The notes under the pieces were generated by a model, which did no database searches, was not told the DNA's origin, and worked only from the letters and a program-made list of their open reading frames with translations. This document shows, one piece after another, positions 26,191-35,588 of a stretch of 64,000 nucleotides of DNA. This DNA comes from Belliella calami (GTDB taxonomy: Bacteria; Bacteroidota; Bacteroidia; Cytophagales; Cyclobacteriaceae), in assembly GCF_022549695.1 (NCBI RefSeq), contig NZ_JAKZGS010000004.1, positions 233,756-297,755 of the forward strand, in the 5' to 3' direction. Numbering within the stretch: position 1 is the first letter of the stretch; each line of letters opens with the position of its first letter. Made by a program: the position numbers and the translations under genes.

Positions 26191-26253
26191 ATCAAATGGG
26201 CTGAAAATTAAGTCCGAATGCGAAAATAGTCAAAAACCCTACAGTTTCTAAAA

Positions 26254-27363
26254 ATGTACCTGAAAAATCTCCATCTCAATCAATTTAAAAATTACCAGAA
26301 GGCTAGTTTGGTGTTTTCGCAAGAAATAAATTGTTTGGTAGGAATCAATGGATCAGGTAAAACCAACCTCCTAGATGCCATTCATTATCTTTGTCTGACC
26401 AAAAGCGCGATTAATTCTCAAGACAATCAAAATATTTTACACAATGAAGATTTTTTTACAGTTTTTGGAGAATTTTCTCTAGGTGAAAAAAACCTAGAGA
26501 TTCGATGTGTGGTGGAAGCGGGCAAGAAAAAGCAATTGGTCCAAAATGGTAAGGCTATTGAAAAAATGAGTGAGCATATAGGACTTTTGCCTGTTGTAAT
26601 GATTGCTCCAGACGACACAGTACTGATCAAGGATGGGAGTGAAGAAAGAAGAAGGTTTTTTGACAACATGCTTTGCCAATTGGACAAAAGCTATCTTGAG
26701 AATTTGGTGCGCTACCAGCATTTTCTCAAACAAAGAAATGCATTGATGAAGCAGTTCTCTGATTCAGGAAGATTTAACAAAGGCTTATTAGAGCCATATG
26801 ATTTGGAGATTATCCAACTTTCCAAAGCAGTTGCTTCAGCAAGGGAAGTATTTTTGAGTGATTACAAACCGCTTCTATTAGACCATTATGCAAATATTTC
26901 TGGAAAACGTGAGGATGTAAATATCCAATATTTGACAAGTTGCCTCTCTGATTCATTTGAAAGTGAATTTGTTCAAAATCATCAGAAAGACCTTATCTTA
27001 AAAAGGACAACGCTCGGAGTTCATAAAGATGATTTTGTATTTGAAATAGATGGATATCCGATCAAAAAATTTGGTTCACAAGGTCAGCAGAAATCCTTCG
27101 TAATCGCTTTAAAATTGGCACAATTTGAGATTTTCCATATGATGAAAGGTGTAAAACCCGTGCTGCTTTTGGATGATATTTTTGATAAACTTGATGACTT
27201 AAGAATTGAAAAGCTAGTAAATCTAGTGGCAGACCATAGGTTTGGGCAGCTTTTTATCACAGATGCTAGACCTGAGCGATCTAAGGCAATATTAAATGCC
27301 ATAGATGCCCAGACTAACTTTTTTATGGTGAGTAATGGTGTGGTATCGATTTGGGATCAGTAA
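26254..27363 (+). CDS. recF: DNA replication and repair protein RecF
   Basis: 369 aa SMC-like ATPase that helps load RecA at ssDNA gaps. It starts MYLKNLHLNQFKNYQ, with Walker A GINGSGKTN (about residues 31-39), the ABC-type signature region (KKFGSQGQQKSFVIALKLAQ) and Walker B PVLLLDDIFDKLD. Length is normal. It is divergent from pdhA and overlaps the convergent DoxX gene by 7 bp at the stop codons. Confidence 0.95.
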   Translation: MYLKNLHLNQFKNYQKASLVFSQEINCLVGINGSGKTNLLDAIHYLCLTKSAINSQDNQNILHNEDFFTVFGEFSLGEKNLEIRCVVEAGKKKQLVQNGKAIEKMSEHIGLLPVVMIAPDDTVLIKDGSEERRRFFDNMLCQLDKSYLENLVRYQHFLKQRNALMKQFSDSGRFNKGLLEPYDLEIIQLSKAVASAREVFLSDYKPLLLDHYANISGKREDVNIQYLTSCLSDSFESEFVQNHQKDLILKRTTLGVHKDDFVFEIDGYPIKKFGSQGQQKSFVIALKLAQFEIFHMMKGVKPVLLLDDIFDKLDDLRIEKLVNLVADHRFGQLFITDARPERSKAILNAIDAQTNFFMVSNGVVSIWDQ

Positions 27364-27773
27364 CTTTTTTTGGTTTTTATTTGTCCGTCGACTGACAATT
27401 TCCCTGGCCCCAACAAAAACAAACTGACAAAAACTGTCAAATAGAGTAGTGACATTTCTTGTACTGCAAATGGATCATCACCATGTGCTATAAATGCAGC
27501 TACACACATTGTTACAATTAATGGTAATAAAGAAAGTCTTGTCAAGAAGCCAATAGCCAAAAATAGCGCACAAAAGAATTCTGCAAAAATCACCAACTGT
27601 AAAGATACTGCAGGGCCTAGTCCAATTGGATCAGGGAAAGATTGAAGCTTGGCACTGAAGTCGGACAACTTAGCCCAACCATGAGTAGCCATCATCAAGC
27701 CAGCACTAGCCCGTAAAACTAAAAGTGCGATATCTTTGAACAAACTTTGGCTGTAGAAGAAGATTTTTTTCAT
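27357..27773 (-). CDS. DoxX family membrane protein
   Basis: 138 aa from the ATG of MKKIFFYSQSLFKDIALLVL; an upstream in-frame start adds 10 residues. Four hydrophobic helices and the family signatures LRASAGLMMATHGWAKL and FAEFFCALFLAIGFLTRL are clear. DoxX proteins are small inner-membrane proteins linked to oxidative or thiol stress, but the biochemistry is not settled. It overlaps the recF stop by 7 bp, tail to tail. Confidence 0.88.
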   Translation of the reverse strand: MKKIFFYSQSLFKDIALLVLRASAGLMMATHGWAKLSDFSAKLQSFPDPIGLGPAVSLQLVIFAEFFCALFLAIGFLTRLSLLPLIVTMCVAAFIAHGDDPFAVQEMSLLYLTVFVSLFLLGPGKLSVDGQIKTKKSY

Positions 27774-27899
27774 TATTTGAAGTGTTTTGAATTTCGAATG
27801 CAATTAGTGATTTTATTTTCAAACTCTTTGTCGATATACCATTTTGATTTTATAACTTTCAAAGCCGAATTTGAAGCTTTTAATTTAACACCATATCTC

Positions 27900-29039
27900 A
27901 TGAACACGCAATTAAATCGATTAAAAATTACATTATTTTTGTTTTTAGGAGTTTTTTTTAGTTTATCGGTAAATGCCCAAGATTATTCTGAATCCTATGT
28001 GAACTACATGTCTGATTTGGAAAAATATGTGAAAGATGATTTGTATGGAAAAGTCAGTTCTGTGCTTTATGATGTAGAAGAGGCGCCCTCACAAGAAGAT
28101 TATCTTGGTTTTGTGAAAGAAATTCAGAAAGAAATCAACAAGTTTTACAAAGATCGTTCTGCAGACTTGTCCTTGGAAGAAAGAATGGAAGTTACATCCT
28201 TCAAGCATACAATGTTGGTTCAGCTTGGGGAACTGTATCTTGATAGGTCACAAGAGATGGAGGTAGAAGAAAGGTTGGAATTTTTCAAAAAATACTTATC
28301 GGAGACAGACCTGCAACATTCAATTGAAAACTTGACAGATGATTTGGCAAGGTCAATTATGATGGCTTTACATTCAGCATTGAAAGTTCCTTTTGGGATA
28401 TCCGATTCCAATGTTTCTGATTACATTTTTGATGTTCCAAAAGAAGATAGAGAATTGCTTTGGGCATCGTACATCTTGAATGATGTTTTGATGCTGACGG
28501 GTAGCTATGAGGAGATAGAAGAGACTTTGAATGATTTCAAGTCAACTTATCCACAGTCTGGATATATCCAAAATATGGATAAGGGCTTGGCTTCAATGGA
28601 AAAGTTGAAAACAGGTGCTTTGGTTGAGGATTTTCAATTCCTTAATTTGGAAGGTGAGGCTGTGAAGTTGTCTGATTATGATGATAAAATTATCTATTTG
28701 GATCTTTGGGCAAGTTGGTGTGGGCCTTGTATCAACACTTTTAGGACAAAAACCCCTGATTTCGAAAGTGCATTGCGTGAATATGACGATATCGTATTGA
28801 TGTATATCTCAGTTGATGATCAACCTGATCCATGGAAAAATTACCTAGACAAAAACCAAATGCGTGGAGTTCATCTTTATGCGGGCAAAGGCTTTGAAGC
28901 AGAGATCATGAAGTATTTTAAAGTGTGGGGTATTCCTAGATACTTGATTATCGGCAAAGAAAACAAACTGGTAAATGTAAATGCCCCTAGGCCAGGTGAG
29001 GAAGCGATAGAAGAATTGATAAACTTGAGAGGGATTTAA
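27900..29039 (+). CDS. Secreted TlpA-like thioredoxin-domain protein
   Basis: 379 aa from the ATG at 27900 (MNTQLNRLKITLFLFLGVFF, signal peptide ending SVNAQ); the longer frame has no signal-like N-terminus. The first 240 residues are helical and unassigned. From about 245 there is a TlpA/AhpC-type thioredoxin fold with the active site WASWCGPC (about 270-277) and the conserved cis-Pro region WGIPRYLII. It probably reduces disulfides in the periplasm. It is followed by a strong terminator. Confidence 0.87.
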   Translation: MNTQLNRLKITLFLFLGVFFSLSVNAQDYSESYVNYMSDLEKYVKDDLYGKVSSVLYDVEEAPSQEDYLGFVKEIQKEINKFYKDRSADLSLEERMEVTSFKHTMLVQLGELYLDRSQEMEVEERLEFFKKYLSETDLQHSIENLTDDLARSIMMALHSALKVPFGISDSNVSDYIFDVPKEDRELLWASYILNDVLMLTGSYEEIEETLNDFKSTYPQSGYIQNMDKGLASMEKLKTGALVEDFQFLNLEGEAVKLSDYDDKIIYLDLWASWCGPCINTFRTKTPDFESALREYDDIVLMYISVDDQPDPWKNYLDKNQMRGVHLYAGKGFEAEIMKYFKVWGIPRYLIIGKENKLVNVNAPRPGEEAIEELINLRGI

Positions 29040-29051
29040 AACGATTTTCAA

Positions 29052-29086
29052 AAAACAGGCTCTCAATTTTTTTGAGAGCCTGTTTT
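29052..29086. terminator. Bidirectional terminator between the thioredoxin and nucleotidyltransferase genes
   Basis: A perfect 15-bp stem (AAAACAGGCTCTCAA / TTGAGAGCCTGTTTT) with a 5-nt T loop, flanked by A and T runs, between two convergent genes. Confidence 0.92.
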
Positions 29087-29109
29087 ACTTATGAATATTA
29101 AAATTGCGG

Positions 29110-30015
29110 TTAAGCCCAAAGGTTTTCAGGATATTCTCCGTCTTCATGAAGTTTTTTCAAAGAAGCGATTACTACTGGTTTATCTTCTGTATAGGTTACG
29201 CCAAACCATGTTTTGCCACCTTCAAGGACTTCTACGGCTGCTTGTCCATTTTCAATCAATGTATTTGCTACTAAAGGGATAAAAAATTCCGACTTGATGT
29301 TTTCTTTATTTGCAGGCAGGAATTCTTCCCACATTTTCTCAATATTGCTAAATACTGCATGATGAAAGCCCCAGAAATTCATAGAAACAGGTGTTCCTTC
29401 AGGAATTTCTATAGACTCACCGTCTCCGTTTGCAATTATTTTTCCATTCTCTCTAGAGATTGCTGTTCTTTCTACCATGCCTACCAATTGATTGGAATCA
29501 TTCATAGAACAAACGCCCCTGCTGACCGTACCATGATCTGAGAGTACATTTTGGATAGCATAACCTACCATAGCGTGTAGATTGTTCTGAACTCCATTTG
29601 TCAGAAATTTCCCCAAAACTTCAAAAGCTTCCTTACCATAGAAATCATCTGCATTGATCACCGCAAACGGTTCTGCAATTGCATCTTTTGCACAGAGGAC
29701 AGCATGCGCTGTACCATAAGGCTTTACCCTATCTGGATTTTGGAATTCCTCAGGTACAAAAGATGTCAAAGATTGAAGGACAAAGTCAACTTCGATTTTT
29801 CCTTCGATTTTAGGAAGAAATTTTTCCTTGGCAATCTCCAAGATCTCTTCTCTCACAATGAATACAACTTTACCAAAGCCACCTCTGATGGCATCATAAA
29901 TAGAGTATTCCAAAATCGTTTCGCCATTGGGTCCGAAGCCGTCAATTTGTTTGTTTCCACCATATCTACTGCCCATTCCGGCAGCGAGAACCAAAAGTGT
30001 TGGTTTGTTTTGCAT
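29110..30015 (-). CDS. Sugar nucleotidyltransferase (NTP_transferase family)
   Basis: 301 aa. The nucleotide-binding signature LAAGMGSRYGGNKQIDGFGP is at the N-terminus, followed by the metal-binding Asp of FAVINADDFYGKEAF. The tail FGVTYTEDKPVVIASLKKLH is typical of the GalU/RmlA-like group of Bacteroidota. It should couple NTP and a sugar phosphate to a nucleotide sugar; which sugar is not determinable. It is monocistronic. Confidence 0.88.
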   Translation of the reverse strand: MQNKPTLLVLAAGMGSRYGGNKQIDGFGPNGETILEYSIYDAIRGGFGKVVFIVREEILEIAKEKFLPKIEGKIEVDFVLQSLTSFVPEEFQNPDRVKPYGTAHAVLCAKDAIAEPFAVINADDFYGKEAFEVLGKFLTNGVQNNLHAMVGYAIQNVLSDHGTVSRGVCSMNDSNQLVGMVERTAISRENGKIIANGDGESIEIPEGTPVSMNFWGFHHAVFSNIEKMWEEFLPANKENIKSEFFIPLVANTLIENGQAAVEVLEGGKTWFGVTYTEDKPVVIASLKKLHEDGEYPENLWA

Positions 30016-30676
30016 AACTTATAAAAGGATGATTAAAATTCCACACCCTCAAATTTACCTTTTTCCTTTTTCATACAAAGAAAATTGTTTAATAAATTAT
30101 GAGTATCCGCAATGTTGCACGTAGGGTAAGAAGTACCTTTATAAGTTGCGGATACTCGTCAGCAGACAACAGCTCACAGTCAACAGAACCACACAAATCG
30201 TTCATCCAACAACCCATTGTTTGGCTACGTGCAAGAAAGCGGATAGTCATATAATAAATATTGAATCTGAATATCCGCAATTTTCTTTTTGTGATAGAAA
30301 AGAATTTATACAATTCAATGTGTATCGAGTCATGACCCGATACTAAAAGCATATGCCTCCTGTGCCGTTAGGTCTGCGGGACAAGCTTCTCCCGAATGCT
30401 TTCGGGATCGAGGTGACTTAGTCTCTTGTGTCTTGCATCTCTCCTCTCGCCTCCCATTTGCCTTACTTCTTTCAATTGAAAGTTTAAAAAATAACCACAT
30501 TTCAGAAAAATTAATGTTTAGGCAAAAAATTATAATTTGAAAATTATCCAAAAATCAATTTTTTAACAAGAAATCAATCAAAATTGGTTTAAAAATAAAC
30601 CAAGTTTACTTTTTTTGTAAATTTTGTTTTACATTAGCGTCTATAATTCAAGAAAACCACTAATTCTTTGACTAAA
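30016..30676. other. Repeat-bearing intergenic region upstream of the P-II gene
   Basis: 661 bp with no supported gene. It holds the complete hairpin element (30101-30157), another ATATCCGCAA word near 30272, hairpin TCCCGAATGCTTTCGGGA (30390-30407), TCGAGGTGACTTAGTC (30408-30423, 15 of 16 matching 23340-23355), T/C-rich words and finally the P-II promoter region with TTTTGTAAATTTTG (30613-30626). Confidence 0.7.
30101..30157. repeat. Complete copy of a ~57-bp hairpin element
   Basis: Perfect 12-bp terminal inverted repeats (GAGTATCCGCAA / TTGCGGATACTC) enclose a 33-bp centre containing CACGTAGGGTAA. A second, degenerate copy lies at 24910-24965. Confidence 0.8.
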
Positions 30677-31015
30677 ATGAAAAAAATAGAAGCAATCATT
30701 AGAACATCCAAATTCCAAGATATCTACAAATGTGTAGCAGGACTTGGGGTGAAGTTTCTTTCCTTTTATGATGTAAAAGGAATGGGTCTCGAGCACGCTC
30801 GTCCACAGACCTATCGTGGAGTGGCATTTGAGCCATCTTATATTCCAAGAACCAAAATTGAAATTGTGACTACAGAGGATTTGGTGGAATCAGTGGTCAA
30901 TTGCATCCTGACAGAAGGAAAGACAGGGGAAGTTGGAGATGGGAAAATCTTCATTTCGGATGTGATAGAAGCTTATAGAATCAGAAATGATGACAAAGGA
31001 GAATCAGCACTTTAA
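30677..31015 (+). CDS. P-II family nitrogen regulatory protein
   Basis: 112 aa from the ATG of MKKIEAIIRTSKFQDI (a TTG three codons upstream is also in frame). A trimeric sensor of 2-oxoglutarate and ATP/ADP. The T-loop carries the conserved Tyr in QTYRGVAFEP, and the C-terminal signature TEGKTGEVGDGKIFISDVIE is intact. It is followed 65 bp later by amt, so it is GlnK-like and should gate ammonium import. Confidence 0.95.
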   Translation: MKKIEAIIRTSKFQDIYKCVAGLGVKFLSFYDVKGMGLEHARPQTYRGVAFEPSYIPRTKIEIVTTEDLVESVVNCILTEGKTGEVGDGKIFISDVIEAYRIRNDDKGESAL

Positions 31016-31080
31016 TTACAACCAAATTGAATTGACATAAAATACCTTATTACCTATTTCAACCTAACCTATACAAACCT

Positions 31081-32313
31081 ATGAATCAAGAAATGTTTAC
31101 CATAAATAACCTCTGGATGATGGTAGCCACCATATTGGTTTTCATCATGCACCTCGGTTTCGCCAGTTTGGAAGCTGGGCTTACCAGAGCTAAAAATACT
31201 GTCAATATCCTTTTTAAAAATACAATCATTCCAGCTATAGGCCTATTGACCTATGCATTTATTGGCTTTAACCTCATGTATCCAGGAGACGACTTCGTAG
31301 GAAGTTTTTTCGGGCTGGCAGGAATTGGGATTTCACTTCCTGAAGGTTGGGATACCTTTGCATATAATGAAGGCTATACTTTTTTTACTGATTTTATATT
31401 TCAGGCTATGTTTGCCGCTACTGCTGCCACGATAGTCTCTGGTGCAGTAGCTGAACGTGTCAAATTGGGTCCATTCATTTTCTTTTCCATACTTTATGTG
31501 GGAATAATTTATCCAATAGTAGGTATGTGGAAATGGGGAGGTGGATTTTTGGATACACTAGACATTCCTTTTTATGACTTTGCAGGTTCCACGATCGTAC
31601 ACTCAGTAGGTGGATGGGGAGCTTTGGTAGGAGCGTATCTTTTAGGTCCAAGAATTGGGAAGTATACCGAGAAAGGCATGAATGCCATACCAGGACATAA
31701 TATCCCAATGGCTACCATAGGCGTATTTTTGCTTTGGTTTGGCTGGTTTGGATTCAATGGTGGATCTGTACTTACTGCTGATCCGGGAACAGTTTCTTTG
31801 GTTTTCGTGACTACAGCCATAGCAGGAGCATCAGGTGCTTTTGGAGCTTTGGTTGCATCCTATTTGAAATTCAAAACTTATGACATCACGATGGTGCTCA
31901 ATGGTATTCTGGCAGGCCTTGTTGGTATTACAGCTGGAGCTGATTTGATGAGTGTTGGAGAATCTGCCATAATAGGTTTCATAGGTGGTACACTTGTGGT
32001 CTTTGCAGTAGTTTTCTTTGATCGAATCAAGATTGATGATCCTGTTGGAGCGATTTCAGTACACCTGATTGGCGGTATTTGGGGAACGCTTGCAGTAGGT
32101 CTTTTTGGAGATTTGGCAAGTATGAGCCAAGTATGGTCTCAATTAATAGGTATAGCAGTAGTTGGAGCATTTTGCTTTGTGACTAGTTGGCTGATCTTCT
32201 TCACAATGAAGCGTACTGTAGGAATCAGAGTCGATGAAAGAGAAGAAGTCGAAGGGTTGGACATTAATGAGCACAGCATGCGAGCCTATCCGGATTTTGC
32301 AACAAAAGATTAA
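31081..32313 (+). CDS. amt: Ammonium transporter (Amt family)
   Basis: 410 aa, about 11 membrane helices. The pore twin histidines lie in STIVHSVGGWGALVGA and ISVHLIGGIWGTLAVG; the family signature DITMVLNGILAGLVGITAGA is present. It imports ammonium and is regulated by the P-II trimer encoded just upstream. No cleavable signal is obvious, and the cytoplasmic tail is short and acidic. A terminator follows. Confidence 0.96.
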   Translation: MNQEMFTINNLWMMVATILVFIMHLGFASLEAGLTRAKNTVNILFKNTIIPAIGLLTYAFIGFNLMYPGDDFVGSFFGLAGIGISLPEGWDTFAYNEGYTFFTDFIFQAMFAATAATIVSGAVAERVKLGPFIFFSILYVGIIYPIVGMWKWGGGFLDTLDIPFYDFAGSTIVHSVGGWGALVGAYLLGPRIGKYTEKGMNAIPGHNIPMATIGVFLLWFGWFGFNGGSVLTADPGTVSLVFVTTAIAGASGAFGALVASYLKFKTYDITMVLNGILAGLVGITAGADLMSVGESAIIGFIGGTLVVFAVVFFDRIKIDDPVGAISVHLIGGIWGTLAVGLFGDLASMSQVWSQLIGIAVVGAFCFVTSWLIFFTMKRTVGIRVDEREEVEGLDINEHSMRAYPDFATKD

Positions 32314-32334
32314 AACAGCCATATTTCATCCATT

Positions 32335-32366
32335 AAAGGGCCTTTCAATTCTGGAAGGCCTTTTTT
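32335..32366 (+). terminator. Intrinsic terminator of the P-II/amt operon
   Basis: AAAGGGCCTTTC pairs with GGAAGGCCTTTTT (one or two wobbles) and is followed by TTTTTTG. Confidence 0.82.
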
Positions 32367-32535
32367 GTTTTTGGGAGAAAAGAGTCTCTCATCCTTATCG
32401 GGAGGCAAATGAATAGATATTGGAAACTTAGGAAAATCAGTAGAAAAAGTGTCAACTATTTTTATGATATGACATTCAAATTATGATGAAGAAAAATCAA
32501 ATATGATCAACCTTGCCTAGCTTTTAAGCCAATTA

Positions 32536-33396
32536 TCAAAAAGCTTTCAAACTGATATCCATACTTTTTACCTGATGTGTCAGTGCGCCAACAGAAATAA
32601 AATCTACACCACATTCGGCTACATTGGCAAGAGTTGATTCGGTAATTCCGCCAGAGGCTTCTAGGGCATATTTTCCATTGACCATCTTTACTGCTTCTCG
32701 CATCGTGTCATAATCCATATTGTCAAGCATGATGTAATCTATTCCTCCAACTCGAAGAACCTCGGCTACTTCATCAAGGTTTCTGGTTTCTACTTCGATT
32801 TTCAAATCAAGGTTGTTTTCCTGAAGGTACTTTTTTGTGGTTTTGATTGCAGTCTCAATTCCGCCCGCAAAATCTATATGGTTGTCTTTGAGCATTACCA
32901 TGTCATATAATGCAAATCTGTGATTCAATCCCCCTCCAAGTACAACTGCCCATTTTTCCATCATCCTAAAATTTGGAGTGGTTTTTCTGGTATCCATAAG
33001 CTTGGCTTTTGTGTGCGCTATCAATTTTGTCAAATGGTGGGTTTTGGTAGCAATCCCACTCATGCGCTGCATACAGTTCAATACAAGCCTTTCTGTTGTC
33101 AATATTGAAGCAGCTTTTCCTTTGACTGTCAGACCAATATCTCCTGAGCTTACCAAGGCCCCATCATCTTTGAGCATCGTGACTTGCAAAGTAGGATCAA
33201 ATTGCTTGAAAATTTTCTGAGCCAAAGCCAAACCTGCGATGACTCCATCTTCTTTGATCAAAAGCTGGGCTTGACCCATTTTATCGGTAGGGATGGAAGA
33301 CAATGAAGAATAATCTCCAGGTCCAACATCTTCCAAAAGGGCGGCTTCAATAAATTGTCGGATTCGCGACTCGGTCAGATAGGGTAGGTTTTTCAC
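32536..33396 (-). CDS. nadC: Nicotinate-nucleotide pyrophosphorylase (carboxylating)
   Basis: 286 aa. It makes nicotinate mononucleotide from quinolinate and PRPP in NAD synthesis. Signatures are LLEDVGPGDYSS near the N-terminus, LNCMQRMSGIATKT, DTRKTTPNFRMMEKWAVVLG, HRFALYDMVMLKDNHI and the C-terminal ALEASGGITESTL. Full length. It heads toward no obvious operon partner; the DUF4783 gene lies 40 bp upstream on the same strand. Confidence 0.95.
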   Translation of the reverse strand: MKNLPYLTESRIRQFIEAALLEDVGPGDYSSLSSIPTDKMGQAQLLIKEDGVIAGLALAQKIFKQFDPTLQVTMLKDDGALVSSGDIGLTVKGKAASILTTERLVLNCMQRMSGIATKTHHLTKLIAHTKAKLMDTRKTTPNFRMMEKWAVVLGGGLNHRFALYDMVMLKDNHIDFAGGIETAIKTTKKYLQENNLDLKIEVETRNLDEVAEVLRVGGIDYIMLDNMDYDTMREAVKMVNGKYALEASGGITESTLANVAECGVDFISVGALTHQVKSMDISLKAF

Positions 33397-33436
33397 GTCG
33401 CAAAAGTAAGAAATTAAAATATGATTAGGTCAATAA

Positions 33437-33838
33437 TCAATACTTGATAATCTCCAAACTGTAGATTCTAAACTCTTCCTCTTGTTGTTTTCCTCTTAAG
33501 AGAATTCTGTAAGATTCACCCAAAGAGGTGTAAGTTCCAATATAATGTTTGATTTGATCACCTGAAAACCCTTCATGGATGATTTCAAAATTTTCTGGTG
33601 GGTATTTTTTGAAAAAATCCCGAATTACCAATTCGGCTTGGTTTTTAGAATATTCTCCTTGATTTCCATTTATATTTAGTTCTATTCCGTTTTCAAAAAA
33701 TTTTGCCAAATCTTTACTCGATCCATTTTTCAGCGAACTGAAAATCACTTCATTTTCATTTGATGTAGCTGCATTGGTCAATAATGAAAATATACCTAAG
33801 AAAAAAAGGCAAAATATGGCGGTCAATAACTTTTTCAT
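33437..33838 (-). CDS. Secreted DUF4783 protein
   Basis: 133 aa from the ATG of MKKLLTAIFCLFFLG, a clear signal peptide; the longer frame begins with a non-signal stretch. The mature part has an NTF2-like alpha/beta pattern (IFSSLKNGSSKDLAKFFENG; QAELVIRDFFKKYPPENFEI; YRILLRGKQQEEEFRIYSLE) that I recognise as DUF4783, common next to nadC in Bacteroidota. Function unknown, periplasmic or surface. Confidence 0.8.
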   Translation of the reverse strand: MKKLLTAIFCLFFLGIFSLLTNAATSNENEVIFSSLKNGSSKDLAKFFENGIELNINGNQGEYSKNQAELVIRDFFKKYPPENFEIIHEGFSGDQIKHYIGTYTSLGESYRILLRGKQQEEEFRIYSLEIIKY

Positions 33839-34052
33839 ATTTATGGTAAAACGCAAATTTTGAGCCAATTTAATTAAAAAGAGGAATTTACTCAAATGCA
33901 ATTTTAATTCACTTTTAAACTTGGCAAGGCTTCCTAGATATTGTTATGATTTTCAAGAGCAAGCCAAAATATATTGAATCTTTATTGAAATGCTAAGGAA
34001 GAATAATCATTTTTACGACATGTTGAATTGAGTTAAACCTATTAGAAAAACC

Positions 34053-34060
34053 TATATTTG
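34053..34060 (+). promoter_or_regulatory. Candidate -7 promoter box (TATATTTG) abutting gpmI
   Basis: An exact TAnnTTTG match ending only 4 bp before the gpmI ATG, so transcription from it would start at or within a few bases of the start codon. Confidence 0.45.
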
Positions 34061-34064
34061 CAAT

Positions 34065-35588
34065 ATGAAGAAGAAAGTTATACTGATGATTTTGGATGGA
34101 TGGGGGATCGCCCCCAATCCCAGCGTTTCAGCTATCGACAAAGCTAATACACCATTCGTAGATAGTCTTTTTGAAAAATACCCTCATTCTAAATTAGAAG
34201 CTTCAGGTCTTGCAGTTGGACTTCCCGAAGGCCAAATGGGTAATTCGGAAGTTGGCCATATGAATATTGGGGCTGGTAGGGTAGTGTATCAAGATCTTGT
34301 AAAAATAAACAAGGCAGTTTCGGAAGGGGATTTGAATGAAAACCCGATTTTAAAAGATGCATTTTCATATGCCAAAGAGACTGGCAAGAAAGTCCATTTT
34401 ATTGGTTTGGTGTCTGACGGTGGTGTTCATGCGCATTTGAATCATTTGAAAGGGCTCTGTGATGCAGCTAAAGCCAATGGGCTCAGTCAGGCTTTTATTC
34501 ATGCTTTCACAGACGGTAGAGATACTGATCCAAAAGGAGGTTTGAATTATCTTGAAGATTTACAAGCACATTTAGAACATTCGGTTGGGGAGATAGCATC
34601 TGTAGTAGGGAGATATTATGCTATGGATCGTGACAATCGTTGGGAACGCGTCAAGCTTGCTTACGATGCAATGGTACTGGGAGAGGGTGAAATGTCCAAA
34701 AATATCCTGACTTCCATCAAAAAATCCTATGAAAATGGTGTCACTGATGAATTCATCAGACCAATAGTCAAAGCTAATTCGCAAGGTAAACCATTGGCAT
34801 TGATTGAAGAAGGAGATGTAGTCATTTGTTTCAATTTCAGGACTGATAGAGGCAGGGAAATTACTCAAGTTCTTACACAAAAGAACTTTGAGGATTACAA
34901 AATGAGGAAATTGAATCTCAATTATATAACATTCACAAGTTACGATGAAACATTTGTTGGTGTAAAGGTTCTTTTTGAAAAAGATAACCTACAAAATACA
35001 CTTGGTGAAGTTTTGGCTGAAAATGGCAAAAAGCAAATCAGGATCGCAGAGACCGAAAAATATCCACATGTGACTTTTTTCTTCTCGGGAGGAAGAGAAA
35101 AAGTTTTTGAAGGAGAGTCTAGGATTCTTTGTCCTTCTCCGAAAGTGGCTACTTATGATTTGAAGCCTGAGATGAGTGCATTCGAAATAGCAAATAAGAT
35201 CAAGCCAGAATTGAAGAAAAAAGAGGTGGATTTTGTCTGTCTCAATTTTGCCAACCCTGATATGGTCGGCCACACAGGTGTTTTTGATGCAGCTGTAAAA
35301 GCATGTGAAGCTGTTGACAAATGTGCCGAAGATGTAATTACGCACGCCTTGGCAAATGGATATACGACGATTGTGATTGCTGACCATGGTAACTCAGATG
35401 TGATGATCAATGAAGATGGGTCACCAAACACTGCGCATACAACAAATCTAGTTCCTTGCATCATGGTAGATGATCAAGATCGATTGGAAGTAAAAGATGG
35501 GAAATTGGGAGATTTAGCTCCTACTATTTTGACTTTGCTAGATGTAAAAATTCCAGGGGAAATGACTGGAGACATATTATTGAAATAA
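34065..35588 (+). CDS. gpmI: 2,3-bisphosphoglycerate-independent phosphoglycerate mutase
   Basis: 507 aa glycolytic enzyme of the alkaline phosphatase superfamily. Metal and catalytic motifs are VILMILDGWGIAPN (Asp), GQMGNSEVGHMNIGAGR (catalytic Ser), HAFTDGRDTDPKGG, CFNFRTDRGREI, NFANPDMVGHTGV and IVIADHGNSD. Length is typical (about 510). It overlaps the following lipoprotein gene by one base, so the two are co-translated. Confidence 0.97.
   Translation: MKKKVILMILDGWGIAPNPSVSAIDKANTPFVDSLFEKYPHSKLEASGLAVGLPEGQMGNSEVGHMNIGAGRVVYQDLVKINKAVSEGDLNENPILKDAFSYAKETGKKVHFIGLVSDGGVHAHLNHLKGLCDAAKANGLSQAFIHAFTDGRDTDPKGGLNYLEDLQAHLEHSVGEIASVVGRYYAMDRDNRWERVKLAYDAMVLGEGEMSKNILTSIKKSYENGVTDEFIRPIVKANSQGKPLALIEEGDVVICFNFRTDRGREITQVLTQKNFEDYKMRKLNLNYITFTSYDETFVGVKVLFEKDNLQNTLGEVLAENGKKQIRIAETEKYPHVTFFFSGGREKVFEGESRILCPSPKVATYDLKPEMSAFEIANKIKPELKKKEVDFVCLNFANPDMVGHTGVFDAAVKACEAVDKCAEDVITHALANGYTTIVIADHGNSDVMINEDGSPNTAHTTNLVPCIMVDDQDRLEVKDGKLGDLAPTILTLLDVKIPGEMTGDILLK

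Noticed and set aside
30089-30352. Minus-strand ORF of 87 codons in the repeat-bearing gap
   Set aside because: It crosses the hairpin element and other repeats and shows no protein-like pattern.
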